A stretch of 6,281 nucleotides of DNA from Acidimicrobiales bacterium (GTDB lineage Bacteria; Actinomycetota; Acidimicrobiia; Acidimicrobiales; SHLQ01): positions 1 to 6,281 of the forward strand of contig JABDJW010000220.1 of the NCBI GenBank assembly GCA_013002375.1, read 5' to 3'. The notes under the pieces are model-generated. The model saw only the letters and a program-made list of their open reading frames with translations. It searched no databases and had not been told where the DNA came from. Below are positions 1 through 6,252 of this stretch, in pieces (within the stretch, counting starts at the first letter, position 1; every line of letters begins with the position of its first letter). The translations under genes were made by a program, and so were the position numbers.

Positions 1-483
1 GTCCTCCCCCTCTGGCGCAGTGGCCAAGCGGGTGTCGACGATCGCCATCGATGCTGCCAGCCGTTCGGCGACCGGCAGCTTGCTGAGGGCCAGCAGATCG
101 GCTGACGATCCCCCGGCCCCGCCCGCCGAGGTGCAGGCCAGCACCAACTTCCGGGCCCGACCCGGGTGCCGGGCCACCAGATTCTGGGCCACCATCCCAC
201 CGAACGACACGCCCATGACGACCGCTTCGGCGATACCCAGCGCGTCGAGCAAGCCGGCGGCATCGTCGGCGTAATCGGCCATCGAGTAGGTCGTGTCGGG
301 TTTCGCCGACTGGCCCAGGCCCCGCTGGTCGAAGTGGGTCGTGGTGCAGACCTTGTTGAGGGGTGATCGATCGGGGAACGATCGTCGCAGGTCGTTGCCG
401 GTGCCGCTGATCAGCAGTGCGGGCGGACCGGCACCGTGGGTTTCGTAGTAGAGGTCGATCTCGCCGACCGCGATGTGAGGCAT
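1..483 (-). CDS. Alpha/beta hydrolase, 3' part cut off by the window edge
   Basis: The first 161 residues of an alpha/beta-hydrolase-fold enzyme are visible, starting at an ATG (complement of 481-483); the C-terminus lies left of the window. Seen: a GTG turn at residues 27-29 where the oxyanion-hole loop is expected, the FDQRGLGQS loop at 51-59 typical of this fold, and the nucleophile elbow GVSFGG at 91-96 with Ser93 as the predicted nucleophile. The catalytic acid and His would be in the missing part. Members of this branch include enol-lactonases, haloperoxidase-like enzymes and esterases; the substrate cannot be told from this fragment. It has no signal peptide, so it is probably cytosolic. 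It starts 9 nt after the stop of the VTT gene with no convincing Shine-Dalgarno, suggesting expression as the last visible gene of that operon, perhaps by reinitiation. Fold assignment is firm, substrate unknown. Confidence 0.9.
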   Translation of the reverse strand, partial: MPHIAVGEIDLYYETHGAGPPALLISGTGNDLRRSFPDRSPLNKVCTTTHFDQRGLGQSAKPDTTYSMADYADDAAGLLDALGIAEAVVMGVSFGGMVAQNLVARHPGRARKLVLACTSAGGAGGSSADLLALSKLPVAERLAASMAIVDTRLATAPEGED

Positions 484-492
484 CCGACGACT

Positions 493-1149
493 CTAGGCGC
501 CGATCCGCTGGCGTCTCCGGGCCACGGCCGACAGCACGACGATGCCGACGGTGCCGGCGATGGCCACGATCGGGCGTTCGGCCAACCAAGAGACGACGCC
601 GACGCCGGCCACCAGCACCAGGAAGATGCCCGGGAGAATCCCGATCGCGGTCCCGATCAGAAACGGTGGCCAGCGCACGCTCGAGACGCCGAGCATCCAA
701 TCGGCCGGAGGAAGCTGCCCGGTCACGACCCGCAAGGCGATGACCTCGGGGAGTCCGCCGTTGGCCAGTCGGTCGTCCCATCGCTGCACCTTGGGTGGCA
801 TGCGGCCCGCCACCCAGTCTCGGCCCAGGCGTCGAGCGGCCAGGAATGCGATCGTGCTGGCCCCCATGTTCCCGATCCACGAGAGGGCCACCGCGGCGGG
901 CAGCGACCAGACCAAGCCCGCCGGCACCATGAAGACCGCGCCCGGCACACCGAAGGGCTGCACGAGCCACATCAACAGGACGAACAGGACCGGGCCCCAC
1001 ACCCCTCGCCGCTCGACGAATTCCTGCAGCTCCTCGGGCTCGCTCACGATTCGGTCACCACCGAGCACGAAGAACAGAACGACCAGCGCGACGGCGAACA
1101 AGCCGAGCACCACCGCCCGGGTCCGAGCCGAAGGCGCCGGTCGGGCCAC
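493..1149 (-). CDS. VTT-domain (TVP38/TMEM64, DedA superfamily) membrane protein
   Basis: A 218-residue integral membrane protein with a GTG start (complement of 1147-1149) and TAG stop. Hydrophobic segments lie at about 12-30, 50-66, 70-92, 95-106, 160-182 and 188-209. The VTT pattern is recognisable: a Pro/Gly-rich re-entrant-like segment (FGVPGAVFMVPAG, 66-78), GNMGASTIAFLAARRLGRD (93-111), and RVVTGQLPPADWMLG (140-154) followed by F163, GT (166-167) and IGILPG (169-174). Known for the superfamily: VTT proteins include eukaryotic lipid scramblases and bacterial DedA proteins that recycle undecaprenyl phosphate or affect membrane potential and pH tolerance. Which of these applies here is not known. 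The GTG overlaps the TAG of the upstream GIDE-LemA gene by one base (TAGTG), so its translation is probably coupled to that gene. The length is normal for the TVP38 family. Confidence 0.9.
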   Translation of the reverse strand: MARPAPSARTRAVVLGLFAVALVVLFFVLGGDRIVSEPEELQEFVERRGVWGPVLFVLLMWLVQPFGVPGAVFMVPAGLVWSLPAAVALSWIGNMGASTIAFLAARRLGRDWVAGRMPPKVQRWDDRLANGGLPEVIALRVVTGQLPPADWMLGVSSVRWPPFLIGTAIGILPGIFLVLVAGVGVVSWLAERPIVAIAGTVGIVVLSAVARRRQRIGA

Positions 1150-2621
1150 TAGCCGGCGACGTCGAGGTCGAGCAGCGGTGGCGCGCCCCGGTGCAACACC
1201 AGCGGCACGAAGAACCGGCCGGGATAGGTTTGCGATCGATCGGCCAACACGGTGACCGCATCATTGTAGAAACGACGAGCGGCCGACAACCGGTTCTCGG
1301 TGGCGACCAAGCCGTCGAAGAGGGCCTGGTAGGCATGGCTCGCCTGGAGTCGCGGGTAGGCCTCCGATCGGGCCAACACTGCCCTCGCCCGGTTGTCGGC
1401 GGCAATGGTTTCGGTCACTGCCGCGACCTCATCATCCTCGGGCAACCCGGCGCGAGCCTCGGCGGCGCGCAGTTGGACCGCCCGCTCGTAGTCCGCCGAC
1501 GCCGTCGCTGCGGTCTCCAACCGACCGACCAGATCGTGACGGGTCTGGGCCGCGACGTCGATGTTCGACCACGCGTAGATCGCCTGCTGGCGAAGTGCGG
1601 TCAGCCGGTTGAACAGGCGAACGAAATACGAGACGACGTACAAGAGGACGGCCGCGATGACGATGGCGAGTACCGGACGCCAGGAGATGTCGTCCTGGAG
1701 CACCAGGGTCGTGTCGCCGACGTGGTCGGCCACGGTCGAAGTCGTCGTCGTCCAGATCGGCGAGATGGCGGCAAAGAACAGGCTGGCCACCGTGAACGCC
1801 GCAGCCGACATCCGCTTCACCCGGGCGAATCGGGCCTCGGAATAGGCGACGTACATCTGATCGCGGAAGGTGAACGTGTTGCTTTCCTCCGGCTCGCCCA
1901 TCCAGACCGTGCCGTCGGGCGCCAGGTTCACCGGGCCCGACACCCAGACCTCGTCGGCCAGCGTCACGGCATGTTCGGTGATCCGGTACCGGCCGACCCG
2001 ACGTTGCACGAGCTTGCGGCCACCGGCGGCATAACCCGACGCGTTCTTGATGTCGATCGCGATCCGCCCCGAGACATCCTCCAGCCAGAACTTCTGCGAC
2101 CCCTGGTGCTGCGTCCAGATCGTTCGCCACTTGTTCTTGTTGTTCTTTCCGTTCGTGCGAACCTCGATTCTCGCCTGCCAATAGGCACAGGTCGTGTTGG
2201 TGAACCACGCGCGCTGCGGCGCCGAGGTCACCGGCCGCCCGACGATTTCGCAGCGCCCGGGCGCCACCCCGGCGATCTCCACGACCGGCTTGTCGGCTAC
2301 CTTCCAGTACTTGCGCCACTGCCATATCGCCAAGGCGCCGAACAGCAACGACAGGGCCGGGATCACGAACTCGATGGCGGGATGCAGATACGTGCCGCTG
2401 CCGTCGCGGTTCCGAGCCACACTCCACCCGATCAGGCCGACGACACCGAGCGCGAACACGGTGCCGATGAGGAGTCCGACGCTGGTGTCCCGGTCGGGCT
2501 GATGCGACTCGGTCTCGAGCTGGCCTTGGTACTGGCGGGCCAGCTCGTCAGCCTCGTCGCCACCCAACGAGTGGACGAGGCCTTGCACGAACCCTTGCAC
2601 GCGATCCTGGGGCGACGTCAC
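1149..2621 (-). CDS. Four-TM membrane protein fusing a GIDE-like domain to a LemA domain
   Basis: A 490-residue protein from a GTG (complement of 2619-2621), the first usable start after the repeat region. Order: a hydrophilic acidic tail (1-46); TM1 about 47-68 and TM2 81-103; a soluble domain 112-270; TM3 271-290 and TM4 315-336; a helical C-terminal domain 338-490. The soluble domain resembles the GIDE (BAM) domain of MUL1-type proteins: P-x-x-A-x-W near 135-139, C145-A-Y-W, then FWLEDVSGRIAID at 178-190. There is no RING; the only cysteines are 124 and 145, so ubiquitin-ligase activity is not implied. The C-terminal domain has LemA marks: AWSNIDV (350-356), RHDLV (361-365), EAYPRL (420-425), TENRLSAARRFYNDAV (441-456) and a final TYPGRFF. 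Basic residues beside the TMs (101-108, 264-270, 335-344) predict both domains in the cytoplasm. A Lys/Asn-rich loop (155-165) is AT-rich against its surroundings. Function unknown; a membrane-stress or lipid role is inferred from context. Confidence 0.88.
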   Translation of the reverse strand: MTSPQDRVQGFVQGLVHSLGGDEADELARQYQGQLETESHQPDRDTSVGLLIGTVFALGVVGLIGWSVARNRDGSGTYLHPAIEFVIPALSLLFGALAIWQWRKYWKVADKPVVEIAGVAPGRCEIVGRPVTSAPQRAWFTNTTCAYWQARIEVRTNGKNNKNKWRTIWTQHQGSQKFWLEDVSGRIAIDIKNASGYAAGGRKLVQRRVGRYRITEHAVTLADEVWVSGPVNLAPDGTVWMGEPEESNTFTFRDQMYVAYSEARFARVKRMSAAAFTVASLFFAAISPIWTTTTSTVADHVGDTTLVLQDDISWRPVLAIVIAAVLLYVVSYFVRLFNRLTALRQQAIYAWSNIDVAAQTRHDLVGRLETAATASADYERAVQLRAAEARAGLPEDDEVAAVTETIAADNRARAVLARSEAYPRLQASHAYQALFDGLVATENRLSAARRFYNDAVTVLADRSQTYPGRFFVPLVLHRGAPPLLDLDVAG

Positions 2622-2628
2622 CGCGTCA

Positions 2629-2634
2629 ACGGTA
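2629..2634 (-). promoter_or_regulatory. Possible -10 box for a leaderless GIDE-LemA transcript
   Basis: On the minus strand TACCGT fits the actinobacterial TAnnnT -10 pattern. It lies 7 nt before the GTG start at 2621, which would place transcription initiation at or next to the start codon. No Shine-Dalgarno is visible before this GTG, which agrees with a leaderless mRNA. The hexamer 17 nt further upstream (CTGGAG) is a poor -35, so this is a weak call resting mainly on spacing. Confidence 0.3.
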
Positions 2635-2649
2635 GCGACGCGAGCTCGT

Positions 2650-2669
2650 GGCTCCAGCGATGGAGAGCC
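2650..2669. other. Small inverted repeat with GCGA loop in the divergent gap
   Basis: CTCCA at 2652-2656 pairs with TGGAG at 2661-2665 around the four-base loop GCGA. GG at 2650-2651 can extend the stem against CC at 2668-2669 after a two-base bulge. Read as RNA from the plus strand, the loop is a GNRA-type tetraloop. It lies between the two divergent starts, so it could be an operator half or a leader hairpin ahead of the amidohydrolase. The stem is short and could be chance in GC-rich DNA. Confidence 0.25.
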
Positions 2670-2684
2670 GGCGATGGTGCGAAA

Positions 2685-2773
2685 GCCAGGAGGCCATGAA
2701 GCCAGGATGCTATGAAGCCAGGATGCTATGAAGCCAGGATGCTATGAAGACAGGATGCTATGAAGACAGGGTG
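2685..2773 (+). repeat. 16-bp tandem repeat, about 5.5 copies, overlapping the amidohydrolase start
   Basis: The unit is GCCAGGATGCTATGAA. Copies begin at 2685 (two mismatches), 2701, 2717, 2733 (three identical copies), 2749 (GAC in place of GCC) and 2765 (partial, GACAGGGTG, where the array decays). Each complete consensus unit holds AGGA at unit positions 4-7, an ATG at 7-9 that reads Met-Leu-stop, and a second ATG at 12-14 overlapping that stop (ATGA) with AGGA 4 nt ahead of it. The degenerate first copy keeps only the second ATG. There are nine ATGs in all. Sixteen is not a multiple of three, so successive units fall in different frames. The three identical copies suggest recent expansion by slippage. 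The array sits in the divergent gap and continues into the first codons of the gene at 2744. Confidence 0.95.
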
Positions 2774-4267
2774 GCCCGGTCATTTGGATCAGATCAGCAC
2801 GGCGGTCTTCCGATCAAGCTGGGGCCATGCTCCAACGGCGAGTTCGTGCCCCCACCGGCGTCGCCGGTCGTTCGCGAGACCATTCGCCGCACCAACCGCT
2901 CCGCCGACGACCTGGCCCGCAGGCTCGGGATCGGCCGTCGGCAGTTCCTGCAGTCGCTCTGCGGGTCCGCGCTGACACTGCTGACCCTCAACGCCTGCTC
3001 CAGTGAGGCCCGGCAGGCGGCGGGGCCGGGGACGACAAGCCTCGCGAGCACGACACCGGGAGGCACGTTCGCACTTCCTGCGACCTCGACCACCGAGGCC
3101 CCGGTGGCGTCCACCATCCTGGACGGCGACGAGTTCGTGATGGACGTGCAGGCCCACCTGCTCGAGTACGACCTCGTGCCCGACGCCACGTGGGACGGCA
3201 GCCCGTTTCTCGGGCTGCAGTTCCCGCAGCAGAACTGCGGCGAGGCCGACCCGCGGGCCTGCTTCTCGATCGAGCAGTTCCTCGATCTGTATTTCCTGCA
3301 GAGCGACACTTCGATCGCGGTGCTCTCGGCCATTCCGGTGATCTCCGACGACAATCCACTGTCGCCGGAGGTCATGGCCACCACCCGGGCGATCGCCGAG
3401 GAGCTCTGCGGCACCGGCCGGGTACTGGCCCAAGGGCAGGCCATGCCGAACTGGGGGGAACCGGCGGCCGCCCTCGAGGCCATGTCGGTGTTGGCCGGCA
3501 CCTACGACCTTGGCGCGTGGAAGGTCTACACCCACCTCCCGACCGGATTCCGGCTCGACGACGGCGACCCGGACGCGCCCGCCATCGGCCAGGCCTTCAT
3601 CGATCACGTCCGTGAAACCGGGCCACCCATCATCTGCGTGCACAAGGGGTTCAGCGGCTTCGGCGGCGACGGAACCGTCTACGCCGATCCGGCCGACATC
3701 GGCCCGGCCGCAGCGCGCAACCCCGATGTCGACTTCGTCGTCTACCACTCCGGCTTCGAATCATCCGTGCCCGAAGGGCCCTATGACCCCGACGGCCGCG
3801 GCGGCGATCGACTCATCCGGTCCGCGACCGACGCCGGTGTCGGGCCGGGCCAGAACGTGTGGGCCGAACTCGGCTCGACGTGGCGGTTCGTCATGAGCAA
3901 CCCGGACCAAGCCGCCCACGTCCTCGGCAAGCTGCTCGTGGCGTTCGGGCCCGACAACGTGGTGTGGGGCACCGATTCGATCTGGTACGGATCGCCGCAG
4001 GATCAGATCCAGGCTTTCCGAGCCTTCCAGATCACCGAAGCGTTCCAGGAGCTCCACGGCTATCCCGCATTGACCGACGAGATCAAGGCCAAGATCCTCG
4101 GGTTGAACTCCGCCCGGTTGTACGGCGTCGATCCCGTGCATCAGCCGTGCGTGTTCGATCGTGACGCCTTGCGGGAGATCCGAGCCCAGTCGTCGCTCGT
4201 TCCGGCCAGCTACGGCCCGCACACGGCCCAGGATGCGCTCGCCGTCATCCGCGACCACATCGTCTAG
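2744..4267 (+). CDS. Tat-exported lipoprotein, amidohydrolase (Amidohydro_2-type) family
   Basis: A 507-residue metal-dependent hydrolase of the TIM-barrel amidohydrolase superfamily. The N-terminus carries a twin-arginine signal: GRRQFLQ at 64-70, a hydrophobic stretch 73-83, and lipobox LNAC with Cys85 as the predicted lipidated residue. A Ser/Thr/Pro-rich linker follows (86-126). The enzyme is therefore expected on the outer face of the membrane. Barrel motifs: DVQAH (134-138, usually D-x-H-x-H), WKVYTH (259-264), CVHKG (298-302), YHSGFE (334-339) and VVWGTDSIWYGSP (406-418) with Asp411 as a probable metal ligand. The first His of the usual HxH pair is Gln136. The ATG at 2744 is chosen because AGGA lies 4 nt upstream and an in-frame TGA closes the frame at 2729-2731. 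GTG at 2771 is the main alternative. Recognisable family sequence seems to begin only near KLGPCSNGEF (25-34), so a later start cannot be excluded. Substrate unknown. Confidence 0.88.
   Translation: MKTGCYEDRVARSFGSDQHGGLPIKLGPCSNGEFVPPPASPVVRETIRRTNRSADDLARRLGIGRRQFLQSLCGSALTLLTLNACSSEARQAAGPGTTSLASTTPGGTFALPATSTTEAPVASTILDGDEFVMDVQAHLLEYDLVPDATWDGSPFLGLQFPQQNCGEADPRACFSIEQFLDLYFLQSDTSIAVLSAIPVISDDNPLSPEVMATTRAIAEELCGTGRVLAQGQAMPNWGEPAAALEAMSVLAGTYDLGAWKVYTHLPTGFRLDDGDPDAPAIGQAFIDHVRETGPPIICVHKGFSGFGGDGTVYADPADIGPAAARNPDVDFVVYHSGFESSVPEGPYDPDGRGGDRLIRSATDAGVGPGQNVWAELGSTWRFVMSNPDQAAHVLGKLLVAFGPDNVVWGTDSIWYGSPQDQIQAFRAFQITEAFQELHGYPALTDEIKAKILGLNSARLYGVDPVHQPCVFDRDALREIRAQSSLVPASYGPHTAQDALAVIRDHIV
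4264..4267. other. Shared CTAG: overlapping convergent stop codons
   Basis: The palindrome CTAG supplies TAG to the amidohydrolase on the plus strand (4265-4267) and TAG to the YjbR gene on the minus strand (complement of 4264-4266). The genes overlap tail to tail by four bases with no space between them, so any transcription terminator must lie inside coding sequence. Confidence 0.9.
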
Positions 4268-4677
4268 CCCCGCAGATCGCCTTTGGGGTGGGGCTGGCCG
4301 TCGAGTTCGTCCAGCAGCTTTTTCGGGGCCACCTGCCGGTAGGCCTCGGTGATGATGCCGTTGATCTCGTCCCAGTCGACATCGATATCGAGGCGCACAC
4401 CGATCCACCCGCGATGACCCACGTAGGGCGGCACGAAGAATCGCTCCGGCTCGACGGCGACCGCTTGATCCTGAGCACCGCTCGGCGCGTGGCACCACAG
4501 CGCCAACCGACCGTCGTCGTGGTGATTGTCCATGAACATCACGAAGGTCTTCTTGTCCCGGACGAAGAACGTGGGCGCCCCGTGACTCAGCCGTTCGGTG
4601 ACCTCCGGTAGCGCGAGCGCGAGCGACCGAACCCGTTCCAGCGCGACAGCAGGACTCGGCGCAGCTTTCGGTTTCAC
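4264..4677 (-). CDS. MmcQ/YjbR family protein
   Basis: A 137-residue protein, normal for the family, from a GTG (complement of 4675-4677). Family marks: LALPEVTERLSHGAPTFFV (21-39, the E-x-x-S-H-G-x-P-x-F pattern), DKKTFVMF (41-48), RFFVPPYVGHRGWIGVRLD (79-97) and AYRQVAPKKLLDEL (112-125). YjbR/MmcQ proteins have a CyaY-like fold and are often annotated as DNA-binding, but their biochemical role is poorly established. The start is 4 nt after the stop of the acyl-CoA synthetase, and an AAGG (complement of 4687-4690) lies 9 nt upstream inside that gene, so the two are probably co-translated. Its TAG stop shares the bases CTAG (4264-4267) with the convergent amidohydrolase. No membrane segment or signal peptide. 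Family call firm, function open. Confidence 0.9.
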   Translation of the reverse strand: MKPKAAPSPAVALERVRSLALALPEVTERLSHGAPTFFVRDKKTFVMFMDNHHDDGRLALWCHAPSGAQDQAVAVEPERFFVPPYVGHRGWIGVRLDIDVDWDEINGIITEAYRQVAPKKLLDELDGQPHPKGDLRG

Positions 4678-4681
4678 CGGT

Positions 4682-6235
4682 TCAGACCTTGCGGTCGCGG
4701 CCTTCCCAGAACGGTGCTCGCAAGTCCTTCTTCAGGATCTTGCCGCTCGGATTGCGGGGGATGTCGGTGATGTAGTCGACCGACGTCGGACACTTGAAGC
4801 CGGCCAGTCGACCTTTGCAGAACGAAATCAGCTCGTCGGCGTCGGCACTCGCGCCCTCGGCCAGCACGACCAGCGCCTTCGGCGTCTCGCCCCACTTGTC
4901 GTGGGGAACGCCGATCACCGCGCAGTCCGCAACCGCGTCGTGGGCCATGAGGGCGTTCTCGACTTCGGCCGGGTAGATGTTCTCGCCGCCGGAGACGATC
5001 ATGTCCTTGACCCGATCGTGGATGAACAGGAACCCGTCTTCGAGGTAGCCGGCGTCGCCACTTCGGAACCAACCGTCGCCGGGCAACGCCTCGGCGGTCG
5101 CCTCGGGCAGCTTCCAGTAGCCCAGCATGTTGGCCGGCGAGTGAATCCAGACCTCACCGACCTCGCCGTCCGGGACGGTGTTGCCGGTGTCGGTGTCGAC
5201 GATCTTGAGGGTGACGCCCGGAAGCGGCGAGCCGGCCGAGCGAAGCAGGTGGGCCTTCGGCCCGCCCGGATCGTGGTCCTCGGGCATCAGCTGCGTGACC
5301 GCGCCGGTGGTCTCGGTGAGGCCGTAGACCTGCACGAAATCGCACTTGAACATCTCCATGGCCCCGACCAGCACCTCTTCGGTGATGGGGCTCGCGCCAT
5401 AGGCGACCAATTCCATGCTCGACAGGTCTTTCTCCTGCCAGGGCATGAGCTGCAGGAACTGGAGGTATGCCGGCACCAGGAAGGCGTGGGAGATCTTGTT
5501 GGTTTCGATGAGATCGAGGGCGGCTCCGGGGTCGAGCTCGCGCAACAGCACGGTGTGAGCCCCCATCGACATGCCGAACAACGCCCAGCCCGAGCCGCCG
5601 ATGTGGAACAGCGGCATCGCAGCCAGATTCACCGAACTCGAGTCCATGTCCCACGACGCCGCAGTTTCGAGCAGAGCCGCGAAATTTCCATTGGTGAGCT
5701 GCGCTCCCTTGGGCAACCCCGTGGTGCCCGAGGTGTAGAGCTGCAAGCAGACATCGCTCGAGGCGGGCTCGAAACCGGGATCGGCACTGTCGCCGGACCC
5801 GACCCAGTCCTCGTACGACTGATGTTCGCCCGCGTCGCCGATCACGACGATGTGCGGGTTCGAGTCGAGGCCCAACTCGATCATCTCGGCCAACTGGGGC
5901 GCAAAACTGTCGTGCACCACCAGCACCGTGGCCTCGGAGTCGTTCACGATGTAGCGCATTTCGGCGCCGGCCAGCCGCCAGTTCACCGCGACCAGAACGG
6001 CGTTGATCATCGCGCCGCCGAAGAGCAGCTCGAAGTATTCGATGGCGTTCTTGTCGATGTAGGCGATGCGATCCTGCGAACCGACGCCATTGGCCTGCAA
6101 CGCGTGCGCGACCTGGCCGGCCCGGGTGGTGACCTCGGCCCACGTCTTGGTGGTCCCGTCGAGGGTCACCATCGGCGCATCGGGCCGCTCGGCGGTGTGA
6201 CCGCGGATGATGTCGACTACGGAATCAATCTTCAT
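4682..6235 (-). CDS. AMP-forming acyl-CoA synthetase (FadD-like, ANL superfamily)
   Basis: A 517-residue enzyme that would activate a carboxylic acid, probably a fatty acid, to its CoA thioester through an acyl-AMP. All core ANL motifs are present: the phosphate-binding loop YTSGTTGLPKG (167-177), MPLFHIGG (207-214), YGAS (279-282), VYGLTETTGAV (303-313), WFRSGDAGY (389-397), the hinge region DRVKDMIVSGGENIYPAEVE (407-426) and PRNPSGKILK (493-502) with Lys499 as the predicted adenylation lysine. Length is usual for short FadD-type ligases, and it is predicted soluble. The ATG (complement of 6233-6235) has AAGGAG 11 nt upstream. It is the first gene of a pair with YjbR. The chain length of its substrate cannot be judged by eye; aromatic or branched acids are alternatives to fatty acids. 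Confidence 0.95.
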   Translation of the reverse strand: MKIDSVVDIIRGHTAERPDAPMVTLDGTTKTWAEVTTRAGQVAHALQANGVGSQDRIAYIDKNAIEYFELLFGGAMINAVLVAVNWRLAGAEMRYIVNDSEATVLVVHDSFAPQLAEMIELGLDSNPHIVVIGDAGEHQSYEDWVGSGDSADPGFEPASSDVCLQLYTSGTTGLPKGAQLTNGNFAALLETAASWDMDSSSVNLAAMPLFHIGGSGWALFGMSMGAHTVLLRELDPGAALDLIETNKISHAFLVPAYLQFLQLMPWQEKDLSSMELVAYGASPITEEVLVGAMEMFKCDFVQVYGLTETTGAVTQLMPEDHDPGGPKAHLLRSAGSPLPGVTLKIVDTDTGNTVPDGEVGEVWIHSPANMLGYWKLPEATAEALPGDGWFRSGDAGYLEDGFLFIHDRVKDMIVSGGENIYPAEVENALMAHDAVADCAVIGVPHDKWGETPKALVVLAEGASADADELISFCKGRLAGFKCPTSVDYITDIPRNPSGKILKKDLRAPFWEGRDRKV

Positions 6236-6246
6236 GGGTTGTTGGG

Positions 6247-6252
6247 CTCCTT
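6247..6252 (-). promoter_or_regulatory. Ribosome binding site of the acyl-CoA synthetase
   Basis: The minus strand reads AAGGAG, 11 nt before the ATG at 6235. It is the clearest Shine-Dalgarno in the window and supports this start over any internal one. The 29 nt beyond it (6253-6281) show no convincing promoter, so that probably lies outside the window. Confidence 0.7.

Noticed and set aside
436..1152. Long plus-strand open frames opposite the VTT gene
   Set aside because: The products are His/Asp/Arg-rich or Thr/Arg-rich without any family pattern; the VTT protein on the minus strand explains the region.
1149..2621. Calling the GIDE-LemA protein an E3 ubiquitin ligase
   Set aside because: No RING or other zinc-binding Cys/His cluster is present; the protein has only two cysteines. 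The ligase name would be carried over from eukaryotic MUL1 without support.
1191..2699. A 502-codon plus-strand open frame antisense to the GIDE-LemA gene
   Set aside because: It is longer than the real gene, but its product is rich in Arg, His, Gly and Asp with no domain, TM or family motif, as expected for the complement of a GC-rich gene. The minus-strand frame has clear GIDE and LemA motifs.
2685..2773. Reading the tandem repeat as a CRISPR array or an iteron origin
   Set aside because: The units are directly adjacent without spacers, so it is not CRISPR. There is no replication gene or AT-rich melting region nearby, so an iteron origin has no support.
2760..2975. A 71-codon ORF from the last ATG of the repeat, in another frame
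   Set aside because: It overlaps the amidohydrolase signal region and has Ala/Pro/Arg-rich shadow composition. It might be translated as a competing upstream start, but it is not a gene in its own right.
2789..3748. A 319-codon minus-strand open frame opposite the amidohydrolase
   Set aside because: It shows low-complexity Arg/Gly/Val composition and no recognisable motif, while the plus strand carries a Tat signal, a lipobox and amidohydrolase motifs.
4266..4295. Possible terminator hairpin: AGCCCC (4266-4271) with GGGGCT (4290-4295)
   Set aside because: The stem is six pairs with an 18-nt loop, no T-tract follows, and it lies within the YjbR coding end; chance pairing is likely in GC-rich DNA.
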